Of a DNA stretch of 64,000 nucleotides, positions 54,374-64,000 are shown piece after piece (position 1 is the stretch's first letter; the number at the start of each line of letters is the position of its first letter). The stretch is from positions 7,827,928 through 7,891,927 of the forward strand of contig NW_027460335.1 in the NCBI RefSeq assembly GCF_050947875.1, written 5' to 3'. The stretch is from Dermacentor variabilis (taxonomy: Eukaryota > Arthropoda > Arachnida > Ixodida > Ixodidae). The translations under genes and the position numbers were made by a program. The notes under the pieces are model-generated. The model searched no databases and was not told where the DNA came from. It was given only the letters and a program-made list of their open reading frames with translations.

Positions 54374-55430
54374 ATTACTGATTGTGGATCGAACATCTAG
54401 GTAAGTCTGCCCCATATACCTGCCTTCTCTGTTTTGTGCTAACATTGAAAATATGTTGTAAGTCATTCTATCTATCATAAAATGCAAACCACTCTTTTCA
54501 AGAGCACTCACATTCTATGTAATCACCTCTTTATAGCATTTGGAAGCCCCCTGAGTCATTCTTTTTACTTTGTCCCACAGCATGAACTAGTTGACCACAC
54601 GCAGGGATACTTTTTCGTCTACCAAGCAGCCCAGAACCTTGCAATGCGAACTACAGAAATGGTTCCCTTTCACCAAGTCATCTACACAAGAAATTTTTTT
54701 AAAGCTACGTGCAATAAAGTGTTTTGAAATATTCGTTCATTATAAAACATCACTGGATGTTTTCCAGTGTAAAGTTTTCATTCTGTATCAGTGGTGTTTC
54801 AAAAAGTGAGCTGGCCATTACAATAAGTTAAGCTGCTCGCTTACTTTATTTCTATTTGTTCCGTTGACAGCGCTGATATTTTGTAGCGATGCCTTTTCCG
54901 ATTCTGTACTTTTTCGGGCTTTTCGTGCTTGGCCAGTGGTCAGAGCGACGGTGTGCCCTCATTATCAATAGGATCAGACAGCCGTTTGTGGTGGATTATA
55001 AGAATAGCAAAGAATAAGGCATCGGTACAAGATAGTGGCCAGGATTATGGTGCCCCTAATTACCTGCAAATTACTGGCAGCTGTCTCAGTATATTGCATA
55101 TTTTCCCTGATGCGGTATTTGCACTGCATTGGTGCTTAGTTGCAGCCTCTTTCAGCTTCAGTCAGTAAGTGCGATATATTTTGTTGCAGGGAAGGAAGAG
55201 TTCCACATCCCGACTACCCTAACTAGAACATTCAGATTTGGAACAGTCAGACCGCGTGAAACAAGCGATTAAAAGTACAGTACGCAAATGTATTGTTTTT
55301 AAGGGACAGTCAATATTGAAATTAAAGATGCAGTTGTGCAGTGTCTAGCTTCATTTTCGCCGGCGGAATTGATGCCGTAACGGTGGCATTTAATAGCAAA
55401 GTAAAACAACTGACGAGTGATTTTCAGGAG
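54374..55430 (+). other. 3' untranslated part of CACTA-like element
   Basis: AT-rich. AATAAA occurs at about 54712 and further signals follow. Short frames (54482-54727, 54929-55168) have no recognised motif. Confidence 0.45.
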
Positions 55431-55618
55431 GAACTAAATTTTACTGGTGGTACCCGTAAAAAAAATTACAGGTCTGCGTTATTTTTACGGGAAAGGTGTG
55501 AATTTCACAAGCAAGGCCCGTGACTAAGAATAACTGAGATCCGTAATTTTTACGGGAACAAGTTGGCAGCCAAACTGACGGTCGAATTCACGTAAAAACA
55601 ACGGGCGATTTTTTAGTG
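55431..55618 (-). repeat. 3' terminus and subterminal repeats of CACTA-like element
   Basis: Contains ACCCGTAAAAAAAATTACAG, TTTTTACGGG (twice), CGTAATTTTTACGGG, CACGTAAAAACAACGG, and the terminus TTTTTTAGTG. The words are inverted copies of the CCGTAA type seen at the 5' end. Confidence 0.82.
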
Positions 55619-56595
55619 TGGCAGCTTGCATCGGTGACTGTTGCCATCGGTGACTTTGCCGACAAGCCGCCAAAGCTTGCATTTTTCCGCCCGAAATACT
55701 CCTTGTTGTCATTAGATGCCCAATATTCGACGCTTCAGTAAAAAAACACGGACAGCTCAAGAAGTGCCTTCACATGCCTGCACTCTCACTTTTATACAGA
55801 GTATGCCTAATATTATTTACTGAATGGTAGCCGATGCAATCCCCATGTTAATTGCGTGGGTTTTCGAATACCTAGCCGTGAATAATTCCTAGAATGCTGG
55901 GTCCATCCGGAACAACCGGCCGAGGTACGACAGTTTGCCGAAGTATTCATGTACGAAGGGGCGTACAAACTCCTCTCTCGCTAATATATAAAGCACTAAC
56001 ATATTACTACGCCTTCCCGTATGTTTATTGTTTGAGCATGTGCAATATCTGTCAACGTAGTTAATAGACACGGTTACGATCGGTGTGTTCTTTCCACGCG
56101 CTGACGACGTCACAGTCTGTACACTGCACGGAGACCTAGAACACAGCTAGGTTAGCTGCTATACCCCCACGAAGAGGGCAATAGCGTAACGAATGCCATT
56201 TTATACCCTGGTGCTGGGTAGACCAAACTCCGAGAAGAAAGAAAGAACAAGAAAAAATGAAGCCTGCTTCCATGGCAACGGTTTTGTTGATGCGCGAGGG
56301 TGAAACGCCATCCCACTGGTCGTCTGCTGTGCGCTCGACAAGCGCACGAATTTCTCTGCAGGCGCCAACGGAAACCAACACCGCCTGCATTTAATTTTTC
56401 AGATTCTCTTCCTCTTTCAGATTTAGTTTTCTACCCCTTTCGGCTTCAAATTTTTTCTAATTCCCAACATGTGTAACGCATCTGTTTGAAAACGTCTTTT
56501 TCTCTGCAAGATGGGCGTGCCGGCATGCAATGCGACGCAGCTATTTTTCTGCTTCAGCAGAACATAAGTAGACAGCAAAATGTGGCTTCTTCACT
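55619..56595 (+). repeat. Long-repeat piece, right flank of CACTA element
   Basis: Resumes the unit: 55670-55720 corresponds to 10845-10880 and 39560-39605, 55855-55885 to the GGATACCTAGG landmark, and 56090-56150 to the CACGGAGACCTAGAACAC landmark. Positions 55990-56430 match 28470-28900. Positions 56430-56595 have no partner because the tRNA-cored unit replaced them in copy A. No gene. Confidence 0.8.
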
Positions 56596-59500
56596 GGTTT
56601 TATTAGCAACCTACGGCACCACAAGGCATTCAATACACAACACAATAATGTAGAGCTGAGTATCTGATTACTCATTACAAATGGGCACATTCGGTACTAC
56701 GATCATACATACGTAAGACAACTTCCTACAGTTTTTGAAAGACCGAAAATAGGTACAGAGACCAGTCTTGTTTGCAGTGCACAACAGACCTCTAGCTAAG
56801 CGATTTTGCCGCCACAGTTATTTGTGAATATTAAAAACATTATCAAGAGCAACATATCTACATCTTTGGCATACCAGTAAAAAAAAACTTCCTTTTTTAC
56901 TCCATACAACGGGTACACTTACTAAACTAAAAAACTTGCTATACCTAGTCAATTTTCAGCAAAGCTCTCCTTGTGCTAATGAGCCGAAAAATATCTAGCA
57001 AATTATACTGAAAATGTTTGTAGTCTTTTTTCATATCTGGTTTTGTTTCGCTATAGAACATATAAGACCACATGAGCTTCATTGATATCTGTGACATTGT
57101 GAGCAAAGCACCAATACTACATCCCTCGCGAGCATATTGCAGATGTTTCTTAACATTTGTAACACAGTTCGTTTGCTCTATCGTCGTCTTGGCATAAATG
57201 GCACGGTTCCATGATAATAAAAACGAACAGCGCAAAGTTTTCTTGTTGTGGAACAGTAAATGCAGGAGTAGCATGCATCAATCGGCTGTTGATCGTCAGC
57301 AGAGTTTGGGCAAGGACAGAGTGATGCACGAAGGTATTATTGAACGCGCAGCTTCGAGACATTGAGACATATTTTCTAAAAACAGCGCAAGTCGGCTGCA
57401 TTCAGTGAATCAGTGCAACCTGCTCAAGACAATTCTTTTTTGAATGGCTTTAAAGACCTTCTTCTAATACGCTTAATGTACGTAACGCCCTTTCCTTAAA
57501 AAGAGCCTATAGGCTCACTTGCGTACGACCTATTTGAAGCCTAGGACACGTGTCATAGTTATGTCACGAGTTTCATCATTGGCTGGAGAACATCCGTTAT
57601 TGAAGTTTTTCTGTGGACACAATAGGGAGGCGAAAGCTCTTCAACTTTCCTAGAATGCTTGCTTTCTTTGCTTATTAAGATTATTCGTGACTTTGCTGAA
57701 AGAAGATGTCCCCCTCCCACTTTTACTCTATTAAGAGGGGGAAGCTTTAGCTGAGGTGCTCCTATCTAAACACATCTAAAAGGATAGTTTCATTTTTCTC
57801 CGCAACCGCTGCACTAAATCTGACGAGATTTGTTGCATTTAAAGGAAAAATTTAAATGTTGGTTTCGAATTCTTGATTTATTTCCTCCATTTTTTATTTA
57901 AAATTGGCGAAAGTCGAAAATTTTCAGAAAACAGAACTATAACACCTACAAGTGCGTAACTATGGAAGTAAAAATTGATGTGACAATTCTGTGAGATGAA
58001 TATCTAAACAAATGAGCATTTAAAGCGGACAATATCGATATGTTATACATGAATCTAAAAGAAATTCAGTATCATGGAAATACAGCGTTTACAGAACCCT
58101 TGTACACAACGTAGCAAATTCACGTATATATAAGACATAAACTGAAATATCGAGTTTGTCCGCTTTAAATTATCTAATGGATGCAGTTTACAAAACCCCG
58201 ATATGTATTCTTGATGCCGACGTAATAAATTATAAACTGCGTGCGTCTATTGTTGCCTAACTTTCGAATTTTTGAAAATTGTTTTCACAGTATTCACGAC
58301 ATAAATCGAAATTCCGCTTACAGCACTGACTAGAATTTAACTTTCTCCTTCAAATGCAACATATTTCACCAAACTCAATCCAGGGGTTATTTCAGAAAAG
58401 CGTTTTTGCGCTTTACATGTATTTGAATAAGCCGCGTCGGAGTTGGGCCCGAGCTAAATGTTCATGTTAACGAAACACTTGAGTCATCAGTGCTGAGAAA
58501 CACTATTACTTGCACACCATTACGGAGATAAGCTCAAACAGATTCTTGAATCCCAAGACCAAGGTATGGTAGCTATGTGATAATCTTTGAAGTGCAGGGT
58601 GCAATTGTGGGAGCAATGACAGTCTGCAGAAAGATTACATTGCAGAATGTTTACGTACAAATTGAAACATACCTAGGCATATTCAAAAGATATGCTAATC
58701 AGAAGACCGCCCTACGAGCTATCGGAATTACAAAAAGAAATATCAGTGAGATTTTTTTTTTTTTACTTTTCAAGCTTTCGAGTTTTCTTTTTGCAAGGAT
58801 GTTCTCTTAGGCCGTTTTTTGAGATACAGATGGCTGTCATTGATGTGCACCATAAGACACGCAATGCAGAACTATTGCAGCAGGTCAAAGCAGCATTTAT
58901 TGGAGCAAGATATTTCTTATATTACACTGCTGTTTAGCTCGTCTTTCAGAACAGCGGACACACCGCAGAATTGCGCGACAACACCAACGTGGTGCGGAAA
59001 AATTTCGCCATGTCATTAAAGGAAGTTCTTGCGATAATGGAGCGTCACCTGGCACTGCAATAGTTGGTAGGACTCTGAGCTCCCGTGTTACATCAACTTT
59101 TCTAGTAGTTCTCTTGTGCTATTCTTCAGGCAGCTCTTTAACTTCGCTGACTAGCGATGCCTTTGTGTATCATCTTGCAGTCGGTTGACGACGCCTGCGG
59201 TTTCTGGTGAGTATTTTTTCCGCTTTTGGCCTCGTTGCTGCAGTGTAGAAGCTTTAGCGACAGATAAACCATCACAACATCTTGTCAGTTAGTTGGTGTC
59301 AAGGAACACTACACACAGGCACACATGACAAGAACAGCGCCCTGTCTATGTTTGAGTGTCATGCGTGGCATGCATGCCATACCACATCGCTTCACGTTTG
59401 TGGAAATACAACACGAAAAGCCCATTCATTATCAAATTTCTTCTGCTCGTGACAAAAAGCGTAATTGTTTTCGTAAAATAGAACTTCTGGTCTATGTGGT

Positions 59501-59954
59501 GAGCTTTTTTTATATTTAATTGTAGAATTTGGAGTACAAATACGGACCCACAATATAATAAGGAAAGTTTCAAACTTTACTGCTGCTACACATTCATGAT
59601 ATATACATTCATGCGCCTACGTGGTTGTTCCGTGTCGCCTTGCTTCCTCCGTGCTATTATTTGGCGCCTCCGTTGTTACATTCATGTAACATGTTAAGGA
59701 TTGCTCTTTTCTCAATAGCTGGCTCAGAATACGAGGTATCAGTTTTTAGAGCTAGTTTTCTTGATCAATGAAAATTTTGATTCTTCTTGTGATGGACTAG
59801 GTAATTGAGCGTTCTATTTACTTTGGCTTGATTTCTCTGTGAAATACACATGAAAGCAATACTAACTTCGAATAGTTTGAAGCCGCTGGGCAGCTGAACA
59901 TTGCGATTTTAGCTTCGGAAGAATGTCTGCTTTAAGACGGCAAACCAAGCTTAA
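56596..59954 (-). repeat. Second long repeat, copy B (uninterrupted), about 3.36 kb
   Basis: Colinear with 29358-31560 plus 36957-37699. It has AT-rich sequence with a minus-strand AATAAAA near its left end, and keeps about 175 bp (58870-59045) missing from copy A. There are no terminal repeats and no flanking duplication. It may be a non-autonomous retroelement, an old DNA transposon without visible ends, or a segmental duplication. One candidate frame is at 56945-57401. Confidence 0.82.
56945..57401 (-). pseudogene. Conserved minus-strand frame of the second long repeat, function unknown
   Basis: Two overlapping frames are joined by one shift. The upstream one includes TFVHHSVLAQTLL and FALFVFIIMEPCHLCQDDD. 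The downstream one has HLQYAREGCSIGALLTMSQI, then SETKPDMKKDYKHFQYNLLD, then IFRLISTRRALLKID and a stop at 56945. Copy A (minus strand, about 29690-30050) preserves the final part almost unchanged (ERKPDMKKDYRHFQYNLL, LYRLISSRRALLKID, stop) but has stops upstream. Conservative changes (K/R, S/T, I/L) and the shared stop suggest a former protein C-terminus. I do not recognise the family. Confidence 0.4.
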
Positions 59955-62518
59955 TTGCCCGTACATGGTCAGTCCGCCCGTCCGTTCCGCCCTCGTCCGC
60001 CCGCGTGCGGACGCCCAAAAGGCGGAGGGTGTCGCAAAATTCGATGCACGCTCAATCCGCACGAGCGGAACGCACGCGCACTCCTATTGGGCGACGCGGC
60101 CTGTTGACAGCTGGCAACCGTTCGGCGGAGCAAAGGTGTTCAAGGTTGGCAACGACCTTTGACAGCAGACGACACTGGCATATTTTTGCAGATGTGATTT
60201 CAAGTTTGCGCGTTCCGGTGAAAATGCGACTCTAGGCTGCCACATTCTGTTCTGCAGCCGTATGTGTTGCATTGGCACCGTCATCCTTCTTCGAAACATT
60301 GCACAGTTGTCTGATCTGCGCCACCGTTTACAGATGTATTGGAATCGCATCACGTCGCAGCGCACGACGTATTCTCGGATGATTACTTTCAGTGCGCGCT
60401 GCCTTGGCTAGTTGAACAAAACCTCTCTAATTATCCAACGTGCTGCGTTCTGCGTCACACGAAACTGATAGTGTCGCCGGAAGCGCGGTGGCGCGGTTTC
60501 TGTAGTGCTAGTGACAGCTTGCAAGAATAGGGAACACACGCACATCTGTCGCGGAATGCATTTGCGTAGGTCGCCAAGACGCACCTTTATACCACTGAGC
60601 ACGCGTGTGAGGCTCCGAGTACAGCTTGCTGATACGCTTGCTCATGCTTTTTTTTCACTCTGCCAATTTTAAGAGAGTGCTTAAAGCAGTTGGATGCATG
60701 AAATGCCTTTTCCTTAAATGATGTGCTCAGCGATGACAAGTTCTCACCGTGTGCAAAAAAAGTTGTGCATAAGTGGTTAACTTCATGCAGCAAGGAATTG
60801 AAGGTTAAGCAGTGAGTGTACAATTCATTATGAATGGCTTAAAGCAATATGTATGTATAGTGGTGACCTTATGCAGATATATGCATGCTCATGAGATATG
60901 TTTCCAAGGGGGGTATTTATTTGAAAGCATATAATTTACATTGCTGATAAGAAAACTTATTTTGAGTGAAATCAAACAATTGCATTCTTTCTTGCCAGCC
61001 TGGGTGGCCAATATGTTGCCACCTTACTACTTAACATACCTAATTTAACATTTCAACAATGTAGAAACGTTACCAAAGCACACAAAATTAAGCAGTACCT
61101 TGACAGGCATGCTCCCTCTCTCACCCATGGCACCAAACAAGGATGTTCGACTTGAGACTGTTTGATACTGTCGGCATCATACGTGCGTGTTCTATTTTGA
61201 TTGCTCTACATATAAAAAATAAGCTCTACTCAGGTTATATGAGTTAGTTGGGCATGGGCTGCATGTTGTTTATGTATTTATGTAGTAACAACCTTGCTAG
61301 CTCATGCACAGCCATATTTTAGGAAAATGAAAAATGTATAGCATAACATAAACAGCTGGCCAGTGCCTGTATTTATTCGAAAGCAAACCGATATCATCAA
61401 GTTTAGCTTAGCAGTGAGTTCAGTGACCTCTTGTGGTGTGAAAAGGCTGATGTAGTTAGTACTTTTGTGTTTGCCTGTCTTACTTAGTTGCTGTTTTAAC
61501 ATGCACATGACAATGAAATGAAGGCACGTAGGGCAGAAGACAGGGCCACACCAAAAGCAAGGAAACATTCATTGCCATTTTTTTTATTTCCATAACAAAC
61601 CAGCGAATAGTTCCTTAGGTTCAGTTTTGTGAATAATGCACAAGGTGTTCTGTGTAAAACTGAATGATTGTAGTGCTCTATTACCTATTCACAATTCGGG
61701 TAGCCAAATGAACGATACTCCCATTAGCACTGTGAGAGCACAGAAATTTGCAGTCAAGAGGCCGTAGTGGCTCAGCCTCTGTGCCAAATGTAAGATTGTT
61801 CCAAAAGAAAACATGCATACTGGTGAATTGGGTATGCATTCACATCTACTATTCAAATCCACACATCACAAGTAATCTTTCATTCCTTGGCACATTTCTC
61901 ACCATTGTACAGACTTTGTTTCAGCGCTGTGTGTGTGCAATAATATAACTTGGTAAATCAAAGCTATGGTTATTCAGTACACTGAAAGCAACTTTGCGTT
62001 AATATAATATAGATAATATAATGCTCCTACATATGGGTCAGCTTAGTATTATCAGCCGCTTTGTTTACCAGTTCACTGTTGCGCCTGAACTATATGGTGC
62101 CACTGGACAATGCTGTATCCCTGCAGGCACGCTAGAACAGCTTGGCTATGCACAAACAACCCTTTACATCGCACTTAAATTAAGGTGGTGTAGATTTGCT
62201 GTCACAATGTTCTTGTAAGCATAACTGCCGAGCATTCAAAAAAGTGTTTGAAATGTAAGGGTGGATGCTCAGGTTTGCAGGTGTGACGTTTTACATTTAT
62301 AGTGCAAGGACACACCGATGAACAGGAAGGATACCACACAAATCCTCGTGTTGTGACCTCGCAGTCACAATGCAAGTAGTTTTTTGTGGTTTTTAGCTAT
62401 AAACATGTGAAGCAATCTGTAACTTCAAAACTGTATTAAGTAATCTGAGACACCATGAAAAGCAACATAACACTAAGGTGTACACATATTTTTGTGACAT
62501 CAGCTCTTTGTGGTGCAG
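59955..62518 (+). other. Sequence unlike the rest, possible start of another element or gene
   Basis: At about 59955 the match to copy A ends within AAGCTTA, and a GC-rich segment with CpG-containing words (59960-60560) begins, followed by AT-rich DNA. Several short frames have no recognisable motif. The minus-strand frame 61302-61568 contains TPQEVTELTAKLNLMISV but no known domain. The GC-rich start followed by AT-rich, exon-poor DNA resembles the layout of the Harbinger and CACTA elements. Confidence 0.35.
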
Positions 62519-62692
62519 GTCAAATATGTATACACGCTATTTGTAGGAAGTAGGAAGCCTATCCAATATAAACAAGAAACTTGCAGGCAAGGTAATCACG
62601 ACAAACCAGCTGAGACGGTGGTACTATTCTACTTGTTTTCGTTTGTGATAGCACAAGTGTTCCCACTTGTGCTGCTGGATGGTTGTGACTGA
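62519..62692 (+). CDS. Candidate terminal exon, unknown protein
   Basis: Follows a good acceptor (TTTGTGGTGCAG, ending 62518) and stays open for 57 codons to TGA: VKYVYTLFVGSRKPIQYKQE, then TCRQGNHDKPAETVV, then LFYLFSFVIAQVFPL. A consensus donor inside it (CAAG|GTAATC, 62591) offers a shorter version spliced onward. Hydrophobicity rises at the end. No family recognised. Confidence 0.35.
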   Translation, partial: VKYVYTLFVGSRKPIQYKQETCRQGNHDKPAETVVLFYLFSFVIAQVFPLVLLDGCD

Positions 62693-63112
62693 TATGCTCG
62701 CGAAGGTTTGGGTCATTCACATTTCAAGGGATGAGTAACTGTTACATACGTGAATCATCTTCCTCTGCCTATATCAATGACTTAATTATATGTGGCAGGT
62801 TTAGCTGTGTGATTATTGGTGTAGCTGAAGTGATGTATCACACATAGTTTCCGTGCACTACCTAATTGGCGAAAAGCATGCAGGAATTGGTCTTTGAGCT
62901 ATTGGTTCAGTGGTGGCTTTCCACTAAACTGACTGTTGAAGAGGCAGATTTCACTTCATCGAAAGGCCCATGTGAAAATTAGCCTAGAACTCATGACGCC
63001 AAATACTGTCACCATGTGTGACTGAAGAACAACACATTACAGAACAATGAGCAGTGGAATTAATCTCACTAGTATACAAAGAATTGCAGCTGCATTCAGT
63101 ATTTCACTGCAG
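62693..63112 (+). other. AT-rich, no gene seen
   Basis: Stops in all frames. Ends with a T/C-rich stretch and CACTGCAG acceptor at 63105-63112. Probably an intron if the neighbouring candidate exons are real. Confidence 0.3.
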
Positions 63113-63269
63113 GTATACTAAACACAAACCTTTATATGAGTTGTTTGGATGGCATAATCAACAAGATCCCTCTAATGAGCTGTGGCAGAAGCTAACTAAA
63201 AAGCTGCTAGCCCAGGCACTGCACTGGCCCAAAATATGGATTCTCACATGCAGTGAATACAGTTCTTAA
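63113..63269 (+). CDS. Candidate terminal exon, unknown protein
   Basis: After the acceptor at 63112 the frame reads YTKHKPLYELFGWHNQQDPS, then NELWQKLTKKLLAQALHW, then PKIWILTCSEYSS, and TAA at 63267-63269. The composition (Trp, Leu, Lys, balanced charge) is protein-like for such AT-rich DNA. The other plus frame is also open for 28 codons. It does not join in phase with 62519-62591 in this reading. Function unknown. Confidence 0.35.
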
Positions 63270-64000
63270 ATTGGTTTACATACAGGTATGAAATGTAACT
63301 GCACCATGTGATAAAATTTCAATAAGATCAGCTGAAGACCACATAGAACATCTTTAATGGGTATAGTTGGTGCAACGTGCCTTGATATTAGAAGTTGTGC
63401 TGTTTTATTCACACACACATGCCCATAAATGCAAGGTGCACCTACATTTGTGTTCACCTGTTACTGTGTGCATCAAAGGAACAGCACCACTTATACTACA
63501 AGCCATAAAGATAAATAATTTTTTCATACCAGTCTAATTCCTATTAGCTACGCAGTGATTTTTTTTCTCACATGCAGCAACTCAACTCCGTGCATAAGTT
63601 AAGCCATGGGTGTCATGCCCCGAATATCATAAAGAAGTGACCATGTGTACGGGCCTAAAATTGATGGTTTGGCAATATCTTGTCTTGCTGGCCAGTAAAT
63701 TTCTGTCAAAAAAGAACATTTCAGCACAATGACAAAGCAGTGTGGCTAACATAATATAGGGAGCAGACACTCTGCCTGCAGAGTCACTTGAAAATTCTGC
63801 CAGCAGTTTGTGCTCATTGGCTGGCTTCGGTCACATAACTAATGCTTACATAAGTGTGAAAATTCGTGTTCAGGATAAACTCATAGCACCCAATAGGCAC
63901 GTTTTATATTTTGATAGCAGCTGACTTCTCAGGGACAACGCACTGTGGCCATGAACATGCTAAAGAATGACAAGAGGCGAGGTGCCCCTTTCTATAGTCT
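63270..64000. other. AT-rich, no gene seen
   Basis: No open frame above 65 codons with any recognisable motif, and no repeat partner in the window. The sequence runs off the end of the window. Confidence 0.4.

Larger units (their letters stand above)
50643..55618 (+). mobile_element. CACTA/EnSpm-like DNA transposon, 4976 bp
   Basis: It starts CACTGTAAAAAAATG (50643) and ends with TTTTTTAGTG (55618), the reverse complement of CACTAAAAAA. A 2-bp TG duplication flanks it (50641-50642, 55619-55620). Inside both ends are repeated CCGTAA/TTACGG words (50663-50710 and 55440-55595) like the subterminal repeats of animal EnSpm elements. The host repeat is interrupted exactly here, as shown by uninterrupted relatives at 10830-10860 and 39545-39580. 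It has a GC-rich 5' part (50700-51500), then AT-rich introns and two exons at 53175-53342 and 54275-54373. I did not find a DDE transposase, so it may be non-autonomous or a cargo carrier. Confidence 0.8.

Noticed and set aside
59955..60560. Host gene CpG-rich promoter
   Set aside because: Possible, but the two DNA transposons here also have GC-rich 5' parts and no first exon could be recognised, so no promoter is called.
1..64000. Endogenous viral sequence
   Set aside because: All polymerase pieces found have non-LTR retrotransposon order (endonuclease-RT-RNase H, L1-type or RTE-type). No viral structural or replicase motifs were seen.

Overview
This window looks like nuclear DNA of a hard tick (Ixodidae, probably a metastriate species). 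The evidence is a tRNA-derived SINE, RNase H-bearing non-LTR retrotransposons and low-GC introns of a kind familiar from tick genomes. No rRNA, functional tRNA, operon or confidently recognised host gene is visible. Nearly all sequence that can be interpreted is mobile-element DNA, much of it nested, and the order of several insertions can be read because the window carries two or more copies of the host repeat.

Layout. Positions 38-7007 are a PIF/Harbinger DNA transposon with perfect 27-bp terminal inverted repeats (TIRs), a 3-bp CTG target duplication, a HARBI1-like transposase exon and a possible minus-strand companion-gene exon. Its empty site is preserved at 37801-37803. From 7011 to about 21 kb (copy I) and from 37767 to about 46.85 kb (copy II) lie two colinear copies of a long, unclassified repeat. 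Within each copy, recurring landmarks show a shorter, diverged unit of roughly 4.5-7.5 kb. Related pieces, some inverted, lie at 26.3-28.9, 47.4-48.0, 50.3-50.6 and 55.6-56.4 kb. Copy I was then hit by a 5'-truncated LINE (7937-9562, itself hit by a 142-bp element), composite tRNA-like SINE units, an L1/Tx1-like LINE (11401-12710) and another LINE fragment (16370-17176). Copy II has two tRNA-derived SINEs.

Positions 22.1-26.3 kb hold an L1-type ORF1 remnant and a 3.06-kb decayed LINE with a 10-bp target duplication. Positions 31.56-36.96 kb hold a nearly full-length LINE with an open 1176-aa ORF2 (endonuclease, reverse transcriptase, RNase H, zinc knuckle) and an ORF1 cut by one in-frame TAA. 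That LINE sits in one copy of a second long repeat, of about 3.3 kb. The other copy is at 56.6-59.95 kb.

Positions 50643-55618 are a CACTA/EnSpm-like DNA transposon with a 2-bp TG duplication and at least two exons of an uncharacterised family. It lies inside a piece of the long repeat. From about 59955 to the window end is non-repetitive-looking AT-rich sequence with candidate exons, possibly another transposon or an intron-rich gene that runs off the edge.

The best candidates for something undescribed are the long repeat unit (with a conserved Arg/Glu-rich ORF and recurrent 86-121-bp palindromes), the CACTA-type element and its exons, and the composite unit built around a tRNA-like core. 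All identities are from reading alone. Pairwise identities were not computed and no database was searched.
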